Source: Clostridia bacterium
GTDB taxonomy: Bacteria; Bacillota; DSM-521; Neomoorellales; SLTJ01
Length of the DNA: 64,000 nucleotides
Assembly (NCBI GenBank): GCA_004347685.1
Contig: SLTJ01000028.1
Coordinates: forward strand, 124,001 to 188,000
Direction: 5' to 3'
In this document: positions 8,313 through 16,538 of the stretch, piece after piece
Position numbering within the stretch: position 1 is the first letter of the stretch
Layout of the letters: each line of letters starts with the position of its first letter
Position numbers and translations under genes: made by a program
Notes under the pieces: model-generated
What the model was told of the DNA's origin: nothing
Database searches by the model: none
Seen by the model: only the letters and a program-made list of their open reading frames with translations

Positions 8313-8359
8313 CGCGGCAGGTTGTGGCCATGCGATCAGGTGGCTGCATTCCTGCCGCG
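8313..8359. repeat. Inverted repeat with 29-nt loop
   Basis: CGCGGCAGG at 8313-8321 is the exact reverse complement of CCTGCCGCG at 8351-8359. There is no T tract, so it is not a standard terminator. It lies 27 bp after the LUD gene. Confidence 0.5.
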
Positions 8360-8397
8360 TCATTATGTAAGGGGCGCGCCGCGCCGAAAAGTTCTTG

Positions 8398-8426
8398 TTG
8401 CTTGAACGGGCGAGAGGCGTTATAAT
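8398..8426 (+). promoter_or_regulatory. Promoter of the exported-protein gene
   Basis: TTGCTT at 8398-8403 and a perfect TATAAT at 8421-8426 with a 17-bp spacer, 45 nt before the TTG start at 8472. Confidence 0.6.
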
Positions 8427-8471
8427 ATACCCACCAGGGGTATTAGACCAAGTCTTCCGGGAGGGGTCTTT

Positions 8472-8981
8472 TTGCGGCGGAGCGTACTGACCTGGCTTGT
8501 CCTGGGCCTGCTGGTGCTGGTGAGCATATGGGCCAGCACGGCCTACCTGGGCAAGCCGCATTTGCAGGCGGGCAACTTTCCCCACGAGGTGGCGGGGTTG
8601 TTTTTACAAGGCAATCCTGTCAGCGGCGAAGCAGCCAGACAGCAGGTTAATCAGTTGCACGGCACGGATATTTCGGTGCTGGAGGCATATATTGCCACCT
8701 ATGCCGGCCAGGGAGAAGAGGCGACCCTGTGGCTTTCGGAATCGGCCTCTGAGACCGAGGCCGAAGCTCTCCTGGCTGCCATGGACGCCGGTGTGCCTTC
8801 GGCCCCGGCCTTTTCCGGCTATGAGAAGATCCAGGACGGCACCGACGTCTATTACTATGTTCGGGGTATGGGGCAAGATCACTATTATTTTCAGGACGAC
8901 CACCGGGTATACTGGCTGAGCGTCAAGGCCGGCGATCCCTGGCAGGTAGCCCGGGAGTTTCGCCGGACTTTCAGGTATTAG
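8472..8981 (+). CDS. Membrane-anchored exported protein of unknown function
   Basis: The start is TTG 8472 behind GGGAGGGG; the product has 169 residues. An N-terminal hydrophobic segment (about residues 5-25) without a lipobox suggests a signal anchor. The rest looks like a small soluble alpha/beta domain with a tyrosine-rich stretch (DVYYYVRGMGQDHYYF) near 118-133. I recognise no family. It has its own promoter and ends 8 bp before the convergent glycosidase-like gene. Expression is likely, the role is unknown. Confidence 0.75.
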   Translation: MRRSVLTWLVLGLLVLVSIWASTAYLGKPHLQAGNFPHEVAGLFLQGNPVSGEAARQQVNQLHGTDISVLEAYIATYAGQGEEATLWLSESASETEAEALLAAMDAGVPSAPAFSGYEKIQDGTDVYYYVRGMGQDHYYFQDDHRVYWLSVKAGDPWQVAREFRRTFRY

Positions 8982-8989
8982 ATGTAAAG

Positions 8990-10039
8990 CTATACGGCCA
9001 CCCTGGCCTGCTGCCAGGCCTCCATGGCCAGCCGGCTCAGCAGGTAGGCCAGGAGGGACTCCGCGCCCTGGTTGGGGTTGACTCCGTTGGCCTGCAGCCC
9101 GTCACAGCAGCCACCGGTGGTTTCGTCATACAAGGGTAAGCCCTGGATGTTCTGGCCGAGGAACCAGTTAAAGGCGGTTTCGGCCAGGTGCCGGTATTGC
9201 CTTTGCCCGGTGACGTGGTGGGCGACGGTATAGGCCTGCACCAGGCAGCCGGCATCCACCGGCTGCTGGTCAAACAAGGCCATTTTCCTTCCCTTGGGAT
9301 ACCACCCGTTATTGCCGACCAGGTTAAAATAGCCGTCGGCCCATTGTACCCGGGTAAGAAACTCCAGCGTGCTCTTACCGGCCTGCAAGTACGCGCTAGC
9401 TTCGGTCACTTCATAGGCCAGGAGCAGGGACGTGGGCAGGATGGCGTTGGCATATACAAGGATATCCTCAAACCACTCCCAGTCCCGGTCGCGGGTGGCC
9501 TGGTAGGCGGCCACCAGGTCATCGGCCAGGCTTCGTATCAGCCGCGACGTGGCCGCGTTTTCACCCAATCCTTGGTAGTAATAGCTCAACCCCAGCAAGG
9601 TATAGGCCATGCCGCGCAGCGACCGCAATCTGGGGACGGCGGGCAGGGCCTTTTCGATCATGGCCTGGCTGGCCTGGCCCAGAAAGTGGTCGGGCATGGC
9701 CACGGTGGCGTAACCGCAGGCCCACAGGGAGCGGCCAAAGGAATCATCAGACCCGTCATCATCTAGATAGCGACGCTGGTAGTCAAAGAAATTATGGAAC
9801 CAGCCGGAAGGTTTCTGCGCCACGTGCAGGAAGGCCATGTAGGTTTCGGCCAGTTTTAAGAACTCGGGCTCGGGCCGGTAACGGTAAGCCTGCAGGCTTA
9901 CCAGCAGGGCCCGGGCATTGTCGTCAGTAGTATAGCCAGTCTGCCGGTTGGGTAAAGCGTAGGTAGCGTGTTGAATAATCCCGGTATCGTCGGTCAGGCG
10001 GAGAAGGTGGTTAAGCTTAAACTCTGGAAGACCAGTCAT
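8990..10039 (-). CDS. Six-hairpin (alpha/alpha-barrel) glycosidase-like protein
   Basis: The ATG at 10039 has AGAGGAG 8 nt upstream; another ATG at 10045 is too close to it. The 349-residue protein shows the (alpha/alpha)6 pattern of glycosidase-related proteins, with GYTTDDNARALL near residue 35, FHNFFDYQRRYLDD, SFGRSLWACGYA and GCCDGLQANGVNPNQGAESLLAY near the C-terminus. In some genomes such domains are fused to, or follow, a GT4 glycosyltransferase; here the GT4 gene lies 16 bp upstream in the same operon. The substrate cannot be read from the sequence; the divergent GDP-mannose genes suggest a mannose-containing glycan or oligosaccharide. Confidence 0.7.
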   Translation of the reverse strand: MTGLPEFKLNHLLRLTDDTGIIQHATYALPNRQTGYTTDDNARALLVSLQAYRYRPEPEFLKLAETYMAFLHVAQKPSGWFHNFFDYQRRYLDDDGSDDSFGRSLWACGYATVAMPDHFLGQASQAMIEKALPAVPRLRSLRGMAYTLLGLSYYYQGLGENAATSRLIRSLADDLVAAYQATRDRDWEWFEDILVYANAILPTSLLLAYEVTEASAYLQAGKSTLEFLTRVQWADGYFNLVGNNGWYPKGRKMALFDQQPVDAGCLVQAYTVAHHVTGQRQYRHLAETAFNWFLGQNIQGLPLYDETTGGCCDGLQANGVNPNQGAESLLAYLLSRLAMEAWQQARVAV

Positions 10040-10055
10040 AACCATATCTCCTCTT

Positions 10056-11213
10056 TCACGTGGCCAGGGGCTGGGGGAAGGCTTCCAGTGCTTCTCGGAA
10101 CAACCCGGTATAGCCGCGGCCTACCTCCGGCCATAGCATCTGGCGGCCGAATTCCCAGGCGCTGGCCTGCATTCTCTCCCGGTCCTGCGGATGCTCCAGG
10201 AGAAAGTTAATGGTGTCTGCCAGTTGCTGGCTGTCCTTGAACGGTACCAGGCATCCACGGCCGTCGGCGAGGATTTCGCGGGCGTAGAAATAAGGGGTGG
10301 AGATGACCGCTTTCCCCATGCTGACGGCGTAAGCCAGGGTGCCGCTGCAGATCTGCTCCTCACTCAGATATGGAGTGACATAAAGATCGGCCAAGGTGAG
10401 ATACTCCAGCAGTTCTTCTTTGGGTAAATAACGGTTCACGAAAAGGACATGGTTGGCGAGATCAAGCTCGTTTACCAAACCCTCCAGGTATTCCCGGTAA
10501 GCTTCGCCGCTATGTCTTTTCACCTCCGGGTGGGTTTCGCCTAGGATCAGGTAGAGAACCTCTGGGTGCCTGGCCACGACCTGCGGCAAAGCGCTGATGG
10601 CATACTCCAGGCCCTTCCCGGGATGGATAAGGCCAAAGGTGCATAATATGGTACGGTCATGGAGGTTATACTTGTCTTCCAGACTTCTCCGGGTGCAGTT
10701 GAGCGCTGGCGGGACGCCATGGTGGATAACCCTGATCTTGCTGGGGCTGATCTTATACTGGCGCACCAGTATCTCCCGGCCCTTTTCGGCCGGAACCACC
10801 ACCGCCGAGCAAGTGCTGGCGATTTCCTGAAGCAGGCTACGTTGGTGGGTGTGCGGCTGCACCAACACCGTATGAAAGGTAGCCACCGCAGGCTTTTGTA
10901 GCGAGGCCAGCAGGGTAAGGAGATAGCTGCCGTTACTGCCTCCGTAGATGCCGTATTCGTGCTGGATCAGCACCAGATCTATGGGTGCCCGGTTTATTGC
11001 CTGAGCTGCGGCCAGATACGACTGGCGGTCTTCCTGGACTATCTCCCGCCATACGCGCGTTGGATATGCGTACGAAACTCCTCTCCTGCTTACCGCCACT
11101 ACTTTGACCGGAGGAAATTTCCCCAGGCCGTCAATCGCCTCAACCAGATCCTCAGCAAAGGTTGCCAACCCACACTGCCGAGGGGGGAAGGTACTCACAC
11201 AGGCTACCTGCAT
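10056..11213 (-). CDS. GT4-family glycosyltransferase
   Basis: A 385-residue GT-B fold enzyme. The N-terminal half begins with STFPPRQCGLATFAEDL, which matches the glycine-rich acceptor-side loop of GT4 enzymes. The C-terminal half carries CTFGLIHPGKGLEYAI (nucleotide-sugar binding) near residue 210 and YLSEEQICSGTLAYAVSMGK near 300, the E-x7-E-like region contacting the donor. ATG 11213 follows AGGAGGAAAGGAA. It transfers a sugar from a nucleotide donor, plausibly GDP-mannose given the divergent operon (inference). It is likely cytosolic or membrane-associated. Confidence 0.85.
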   Translation of the reverse strand: MQVACVSTFPPRQCGLATFAEDLVEAIDGLGKFPPVKVVAVSRRGVSYAYPTRVWREIVQEDRQSYLAAAQAINRAPIDLVLIQHEYGIYGGSNGSYLLTLLASLQKPAVATFHTVLVQPHTHQRSLLQEIASTCSAVVVPAEKGREILVRQYKISPSKIRVIHHGVPPALNCTRRSLEDKYNLHDRTILCTFGLIHPGKGLEYAISALPQVVARHPEVLYLILGETHPEVKRHSGEAYREYLEGLVNELDLANHVLFVNRYLPKEELLEYLTLADLYVTPYLSEEQICSGTLAYAVSMGKAVISTPYFYAREILADGRGCLVPFKDSQQLADTINFLLEHPQDRERMQASAWEFGRQMLWPEVGRGYTGLFREALEAFPQPLAT

Positions 11214-11269
11214 TTCCTTTCCTCCTTAGTCTTTATTGTATGGAGCGCAACGGGTTTTTAAAACTAAAG

Positions 11270-11409
11270 GTAACTACTCAGCCTGGCGCCTATCTCGTTG
11301 ACGCCTGTACGCTGGGGGGCCGCTCCGGCTGTACGGAGCGGGGCGCAAGGAGCAACCCGGGCGAAGCCTCTCGTTTTCGCTAACTGGCGACAGGGTTCTG
11401 AGCAGTCAC
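11270..11409. mobile_element. MITE-like intergenic element, copy 1 (140 bp)
   Basis: The left end GTAACTACTCAG (11270-11281) and right end CTGAGCAGTCAC (11398-11409) are imperfect terminal inverted repeats (10 of 12). Inside are a perfect 8-bp hairpin, CCGCTCCG/CGGAGCGG (11320-11341), and GCAAGGAGCAAC (11345-11356), nearly identical to a segment of the element at 51.7 kb. There is no ORF. It lies between divergent operons. Calling it a mobile element is an inference from the ends and the related copies. Confidence 0.5.
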
Positions 11410-11648
11410 AACTAGAGAAAGAAAGGTGCTAGGTGGCTGAAACCGGTAACAGTGAGGATTAAGCAGGACGACAATACTAGCCTTCATGATTTTACCAACT
11501 ACCGTTAAGCTAATTGTAAGTTGTTAGTTGATAAAAAGCAAGGGGCTTGTACCGCTCCTGAAGCTTGTCTGAGCTGATTTCGCGCTGGCTGAGAGGAAAA
11601 TGGTGGGCATCCTGCAAGCAACGTTTTTTTTAAGGCTGCTAGTGGCCT

Positions 11649-11677
11649 TTGCGATTATTGTAGAAATGTGGTAGTAT
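11649..11677 (+). promoter_or_regulatory. Promoter of the GDP-mannose/nagA operon
   Basis: TTGCGA at 11649-11654 and TAGTAT at 11672-11677 are 17 bp apart, giving a leader of about 120 nt before the TTG start at 11806. The 240 bp upstream (11410-11648) is AT-richer than its surroundings; I see nothing definite in it. Confidence 0.55.
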
Positions 11678-11805
11678 ATACATTGTGTGGGTAAACTAGC
11701 GAGTGTGGCTGGCCCTTCCGCGGGGAAAAATCCTTGCTGAAACGGCTATTTTTGGTGCGGTCGGCTAATATCTATTGGAAGTAGCCCAAAAACGGAGGGG
11801 TAGAA

Positions 11806-13239
11806 TTGACTGAAGCAGAAATCCAGTTTGGCACAGACGGGTGGCGGGCGGTCATCAGCGATACCTTTACCATGGCCAATGTCCGTCGGGTGGCCCAGGC
11901 CTTGGCCGATTATGTGGTGTCCGGGCCGCATTCCACGCCGGTGGTGGCGGTGGGTTACGATACGCGGTTTCTTTCCCGGCGTTACGCCGAGGAGGTGGCC
12001 GGGGTCCTCGCCGCCAATGCCATAGGGGTGTTGTTCTCCGCCAGGGCGACTCCCAGCCCGGTGGTTTCTTTCGTCGTCAAGCACAGGCAACTGGCCGGAG
12101 GCGTGATGATTACGGCCAGCCACAATCCACCCGAATACAACGGCATAAAATTCAAGGGGGACTACGGCGGCTCGGCCCTGCCGGAAATGACCAGCCAGAT
12201 CGAAGCCAGACTCCAGGCCAATACCGCTGAAGGCCGGGAACCTTTGACCACCGATTTTTCCAGGGCCGTGGGCCGTGGCCAGGTCGAATTCATTGACCCC
12301 CGGCCGGAGTATTTTGCGCGCCTGCAGGAACTGGTAGATATGGAGAAGGTGCGCAGCCTGAAGTTGCCGGTGGTGATTGACCCCATGTACGGTGCGGGTC
12401 AGGGCTACTTGCGGGAGTTTCTGGCAGAGGACGGCCTCAAGGTGGTTGAGATCCGGGGGGAAATCAACCCGGCCTTTGGCGGCGTGAACCCGGAACCCAT
12501 CGCCAAGAACCTGGCCGCCCTGGCCACGGCCGTTCGGGAAGCGGGGGCTGTTGCCGGTTTTGCCACTGACGGCGATGCCGACCGGGTAGGGGCCATGGAT
12601 CACGAGGGCAACTTTGTCGACTCCCACCGCATTTTTGCCCTGCTGCTCCAGCACCTGGCTGGCCGCCGCGGCTGGGAGGGGGACGTGGTGAAAACCTTCT
12701 CCACCACGCAGATGGTGGATATCTTGGCCGGTCGTTACGGCCGCAAACTGCACATCACCCCTGTCGGTTTTAAATACATTTGTGAGTTGATGCTGGCCCA
12801 ACCCATTCTCATCGGCGGCGAGGAAAGCGGCGGTATCGGCATCACCCGGCACATCCCGGAGCGGGACGGGCTTTTTAACAGTCTTCTGCTCATGGAAATA
12901 ATGGCTGCTACCGGAAAGAACCTGCAGGAGCTGATTGTCGAGCTGATGGCCGCAATCGGCCCTCATTATTATGATCGCGTTGACCTGCACCTGGGACCGG
13001 AGGAGGATGAGGATTTTCGCCAGCATTTTGTCGAACGCCTGCCGGATCGCCTGGCCGGGCAGGTGGTGGAGCGATGCGATCGGCTCGACGGGGTCAAGCT
13101 TTTCCTGGCCGGGGGGCGGTGGATCCTGTTCCGGGCCTCGGGGACCGAACCGGTGGTGCGGGTTTACGCCGAGGCCCCTTCGCCAGATGAAGTGGCGGAA
13201 TTGCTGGCGGCTGGCCGGGAATTACTGGAAAGGCGGTGA
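11806..13239 (+). CDS. Phosphomannomutase/phosphoglucomutase (alpha-D-phosphohexomutase)
   Basis: TTG 11806 lies 5 nt after GGAGGGG and gives 477 residues. The four active-site elements are intact: the phosphoserine loop TASHNPPEYNG near residue 104, the metal loop TDGDADR near 256, the sugar-ring loop GGEESGG near 343, and the phosphate-binding RASGTEP near 444. The enzyme interconverts hexose 6-phosphate and hexose 1-phosphate in the cytosol. First gene of an operon with an isomerase cupin and a mannose-1-P guanylyltransferase, so mannose is the likely substrate, though dual specificity is common in the family. Confidence 0.9.
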   Translation: MTEAEIQFGTDGWRAVISDTFTMANVRRVAQALADYVVSGPHSTPVVAVGYDTRFLSRRYAEEVAGVLAANAIGVLFSARATPSPVVSFVVKHRQLAGGVMITASHNPPEYNGIKFKGDYGGSALPEMTSQIEARLQANTAEGREPLTTDFSRAVGRGQVEFIDPRPEYFARLQELVDMEKVRSLKLPVVIDPMYGAGQGYLREFLAEDGLKVVEIRGEINPAFGGVNPEPIAKNLAALATAVREAGAVAGFATDGDADRVGAMDHEGNFVDSHRIFALLLQHLAGRRGWEGDVVKTFSTTQMVDILAGRYGRKLHITPVGFKYICELMLAQPILIGGEESGGIGITRHIPERDGLFNSLLLMEIMAATGKNLQELIVELMAAIGPHYYDRVDLHLGPEEDEDFRQHFVERLPDRLAGQVVERCDRLDGVKLFLAGGRWILFRASGTEPVVRVYAEAPSPDEVAELLAAGRELLERR

Positions 13240-13242
13240 ACC

Positions 13243-13581
13243 ATGCGCATCGTAGATAAGCCTTGGGGCCGGGAAATATGGTGGGCGGTCACAGACAGGT
13301 ATGTGGGCAAGATCCTGGAGGTCAAGGCCGGCCAGGCCCTCAGTCTCCAGTATCACCGGGAGAAACTAGAGACCCTCCTCTTTTACCAGGGAGAGGGGAT
13401 TCTGGTTCTAGGGGAGGAGATGATGGCGGTGCACCCCATGGAAGCGTATACTATTCAGCCCGGGACCAGGCACCGGATCACGGCGACCAGCGATCTGACC
13501 GTTTTTGAGGTTTCTACCACCCAGGTGGATGATGTGGTGCGGCTGGAGGATTTGTACGGTCGGACGGAAGGGCAAAGTTGA
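13243..13581 (+). CDS. Mannose-6-phosphate isomerase-type cupin
   Basis: A 112-residue single-domain cupin matching the C-terminal isomerase half of bifunctional type II PMI-GMP enzymes: KPWGREIWW at residues 5-13, SLQYHREKLETLLFYQGEG with the metal-binding His/Glu, and IQPGTRHRITA. It converts fructose-6-P to mannose-6-P in that context. The partner guanylyltransferase is encoded separately just downstream, so the fused enzyme of other bacteria is split here. It starts 3 bp after the mutase stop. Confidence 0.85.
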   Translation: MRIVDKPWGREIWWAVTDRYVGKILEVKAGQALSLQYHREKLETLLFYQGEGILVLGEEMMAVHPMEAYTIQPGTRHRITATSDLTVFEVSTTQVDDVVRLEDLYGRTEGQS

Positions 13582-13594
13582 GGGTGCGAGGGGG

Positions 13595-14734
13595 ATGGGT
13601 TTGACCAGGGTAGCAATTATCATGGCAGGAGGCCGGGGGGAACGTTTCTGGCCGCTTAGCCGGGAGCACTTGCCCAAGCAGTTCTTGCGCCTGGCCGGTT
13701 CCGGCACCATGCTGCAGGATACGGTAGCCCGGGTACAATCCCTGGTTTCACCGGCCAATACTTACGTGATAACCGGGGCCAGGTTTGCCGGCCTGGTACG
13801 GCAACAGGTGGAAATACCGGCGGCCAACATTCTTCTGGAACCACAGGGACGGGATACGGCTCCGTGTGTCGGTCTGGCCACGGCGGTAATTCGGCACCGG
13901 TTTGGGGACGACGACCCGGTGGTGGTTGTTATCCCGGCCGACCACCTGATTCCTGATACCGCGGCCTTTATTGCCGCCGTGGACACAGCCGTGGCCTGGG
14001 CTGAACAGCATGATGCCCTGTTAACCATAGGCATACCTCCTACCCGGCCGGAAACCGGCTACGGTTACATAAAGTACAGTCCGGGGAGTGCCCTGTCGCC
14101 AGCGGGGGTTGGGAGCGACCACCCGGTGTACCAGGTGGAAAAGTTCACCGAGAAACCGGACTACGATACGGCTTTACAGTTTATCCGCGCGGGCCATTAC
14201 CTCTGGAACAGCGGCATGTTTATCTGGCGGGCCTCGGTGATCTGGGAGGCCATGGCCAGGTACTTACCGGATGTTTATCAGGGGTTGCAAGAAATTGCGG
14301 CTGCGGTTGACACCCCTTCCTTTGCCGGCGTGGTGGAGGGGGTTTTCCCAACTCTAGAAAAGACCTCTATTGACTTCGGCATTATGGAGAAGGCGGATAA
14401 CGTCTATGTCGTGCCGGGAAAGTTTGGCTGGGATGACGTGGGGGTTTGGTCAGCCCTGAGCCGGGTTTACCAGGCCGACGCTGATAACAATGTCGTGGCT
14501 GGGAGGCCCGGGTCCGGGCCGCCGGAGGGGGAGAGTGTCCCGGTCATTTTCCTTGATTCCAGCGAGTGCGTAGTCTACTGTAATCGGGAGCGATTACTTG
14601 CCACCATAGGAGTTTCCGACTTGATTATTGTTGACACTGAGGACGTGCTCCTGGTGTGCCACAAAAATCAGGAACAGCAGCTCAAACAACTCCTGGCCCA
14701 GCTCCAGACCCGGGGGCTGGAAAGGTATATGTAA
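13595..14734 (+). CDS. manC: Mannose-1-phosphate guanylyltransferase
   Basis: The ATG at 13595 follows GAGGG (about 13580-13584), and a second purine run abuts it; TTG 13601 is an alternative. The protein has 379 residues with the nucleotidyltransferase signature IIMAGGRGERFWPLSR at the start, the FTEKPD loop near 180 and FGIMEKADNVYVVPG near 260 with the catalytic-type Lys. It makes GDP-mannose from mannose-1-P and GTP. The C-terminal isomerase cupin of type II enzymes is missing because it is a separate upstream gene. The stop overlaps the nagA start (TAATG). Confidence 0.92.
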   Translation: MGLTRVAIIMAGGRGERFWPLSREHLPKQFLRLAGSGTMLQDTVARVQSLVSPANTYVITGARFAGLVRQQVEIPAANILLEPQGRDTAPCVGLATAVIRHRFGDDDPVVVVIPADHLIPDTAAFIAAVDTAVAWAEQHDALLTIGIPPTRPETGYGYIKYSPGSALSPAGVGSDHPVYQVEKFTEKPDYDTALQFIRAGHYLWNSGMFIWRASVIWEAMARYLPDVYQGLQEIAAAVDTPSFAGVVEGVFPTLEKTSIDFGIMEKADNVYVVPGKFGWDDVGVWSALSRVYQADADNNVVAGRPGSGPPEGESVPVIFLDSSECVVYCNRERLLATIGVSDLIIVDTEDVLLVCHKNQEQQLKQLLAQLQTRGLERYM

Positions 14735-15960
14735 TGTCCTTGCGCTGTAGGGTAAGTGCCGGCGTATATGTCATTCGCGGGGTGAAGTTGCTTTCCGGGG
14801 GAGAACCGGGACCCCAGGTTAACGTGCTGATCGCCGGGGATAAGATATCGGGTTTGTTGCCTGAAGGAGGGGCCTTTCCGGCCGGGGCCGAAGTGATTCC
14901 CGGAGAGGGGAAATGGTTACTTCCCGGTTTTATTGACCTGCACGTTCATGGTGGCGGCGGTGGGGATTTTTCTAGCGGCGACCCGGAAGAAATCGCGCGC
15001 ATTCTCCGTACCCACCTAGCCGGAGGTACCACGGCCATGCTGGCCACCATCCTGGCGGCAGACCCGGGTGCCACGGGCCGCGCCTTGAACGCCATCCTGG
15101 CCTTTCAGCGGCAGGCCGGCCTGGGAGCGGCCATTTTGGGGGTGCACTGGGAAGGCCCGCTGCTCGCCCCTCAGGCAGCCGGGGCCCAGACGCCTTACCC
15201 GTGGACCGTACCGGAAATAGAGGGGGTGATCACGAGATACCATCCGGCGATCCGGCTGGTCACCCTGGCTCCGGAAGAACCCGGCAGCGCCGAACTGATC
15301 CCCTGGCTAGTAAGCAGGAACATCATAGTTTCCCTGGGACACACCCGGGCTACCTGGGACCAGGCGCGGCAGGCAGTAGACCTAGGGGCGAGCCGCGTCA
15401 CCCACCTCTTCAACGCCATGCGTTCCTGGCACCACCGGGAACCGGGTCTGGCTGGGGAAGCGCTGCTGGATGACAGGGTGGTGGCTGAGGTAATCGCCGA
15501 CGGTATCCACCTTCACCCGGCAACCCTGCGTCTGGCTTACCGCCTCAAGGGGGCGACAGGATTGAACCTGGTGACGGATGCCATGGCCGCCTGTGGCATG
15601 TCCGACGGCACTTACACCCTGGGCCGGAATCAAGTAACGGTCCGGGACGGCCAGGCCCGAACCCACGGTGGCTACCTGGCCGGTAGCACCCTGACCATGT
15701 GGCGGGCGGTGCAGAACATGCGCCGCCTCGGGCAGACGCCCCTGGAAGAGGCGGTAGCGATGGCCACCCGCATCCCCGCCCGACAACTGGGCTTGGCCGG
15801 GACAAAGGGAGAAATAGCCCCCGGCAGCGACGCCGACCTGTTAATGCTGAACCGGCAGGGGGCGATAGAGCTAGTATTCCTCCAGGGTCGGCTGGTGCGC
15901 CTGCGCGGCAGCAGCCAAGGGGCAACGCAAGGGTCGGGAGATGCCCGGCCGCTGGTCTAG
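14734..15960 (+). CDS. nagA: N-acetylglucosamine-6-phosphate deacetylase
   Basis: The ATG at 14734 overlaps the manC stop; AAAGG lies 8 nt upstream. The 408-residue amidohydrolase has DLHVHGGGG near residue 68 (metal His-x-His), HWEGPLL near 138 (metal Glu), SLGHTRATW near 200, HLFNAMRSWHHREPG near 225, DGIHLHP near 256 and LVTDAMAACGM near 282 (catalytic Asp). It removes acetate from GlcNAc-6-P in amino-sugar recycling. Coupling to the GDP-mannose genes is unusual; no nagB is in view. Confidence 0.92.
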   Translation: MSLRCRVSAGVYVIRGVKLLSGGEPGPQVNVLIAGDKISGLLPEGGAFPAGAEVIPGEGKWLLPGFIDLHVHGGGGGDFSSGDPEEIARILRTHLAGGTTAMLATILAADPGATGRALNAILAFQRQAGLGAAILGVHWEGPLLAPQAAGAQTPYPWTVPEIEGVITRYHPAIRLVTLAPEEPGSAELIPWLVSRNIIVSLGHTRATWDQARQAVDLGASRVTHLFNAMRSWHHREPGLAGEALLDDRVVAEVIADGIHLHPATLRLAYRLKGATGLNLVTDAMAACGMSDGTYTLGRNQVTVRDGQARTHGGYLAGSTLTMWRAVQNMRRLGQTPLEEAVAMATRIPARQLGLAGTKGEIAPGSDADLLMLNRQGAIELVFLQGRLVRLRGSSQGATQGSGDARPLV

Positions 15961-16443
15961 TTCCAGCTCACACCGGCCGCTCCTTTGATAAATACAGGCA
16001 CAATCGCATATTGTGTCCGGCAACAGGATCACTCCTCTGCATAAACGCTCTTTTGGCGGGAGGTAGTCGGATAACCCTATTATTATTTGCCCCCAAAAAA
16101 GCCTTATGCAAGTGTCCCTATGGGGCTCCGGCCTAGGCGCTGACTTGGGGTGGGAGTCCGCTTTCAGGCAAGGCAGCCCCAGCCCGTCAGCCTAGGGTAC
16201 TGTTTCAGGCGCGTGTTACTAGGGCCTCTTTTTTGTCCGCCGTACTGGACCGGCTGTTTCCGCTCCGTAAGCAAGCGTTTCCTCGAGTCCCAGAAAGCGG
16301 CTGATGCTCCTATCAGCCGCTTAAAGCTTCCCGGTCGCCTCCTTCAGTAGAACTCGGGTAAAAGTTGAGGAAAGGCATACTCCTAGCCCCGGCCCGTTAC
16401 CCCAGTGCTGTTCCCGCCGGGGTGAAGGGGCCGCAGGCCAGTA
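15961..16443. other. Intergenic region between nagA and the arginine operon
   Basis: There is no credible gene in these 483 bp. Just after nagA a small hairpin is formed by CACAAT/ATTGTG (about 16000-16016). A much stronger hairpin is listed separately at 16295-16322. The remainder shows no recognised motif. Confidence 0.5.
16295..16322. terminator. Strong hairpin upstream of the arginine promoter
   Basis: AAGCGGCTGAT (16295-16305) and ATCAGCCGCTT (16312-16322) form a perfect 11-bp stem with a 6-nt loop. The flanking T runs are short on both strands, so it may be a weak bidirectional terminator isolating nagA from argC, or another structured element. Confidence 0.5.
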
Positions 16444-16472
16444 TTGCATTTTTATGCAACGTAGGGTATAAT
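16444..16472 (+). promoter_or_regulatory. Arginine operon promoter with overlapping ARG-box-like operator
   Basis: TTGCATTTTTATGCAA at 16444-16459 is a palindrome of the ARG-box form (TGNAT-W4-ATNCA) bound by ArgR/AhrC. Its first six bases serve as the -35 box (TTGCAT), and a perfect TATAAT follows at 16467-16472 after 17 bp. Occupancy by an arginine-loaded repressor would block RNA polymerase. The repressor gene is not in this window. A weaker half-site-like sequence (ATGCAGTGACGCA) starts just after the -10 box. Confidence 0.75.
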
Positions 16473-16538
16473 TATGCAGTGACGCAGCAACCTGGTCTTG
16501 ATTATTGGTCACGTTAGAAACTATCGGTGGTGAAGGCC

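Noticed and set aside
16150-16350. 66-codon plus-strand frame between nagA and argC
   Set aside because: No ribosome binding site, overlaps a strong hairpin, and the translated sequence looks random.
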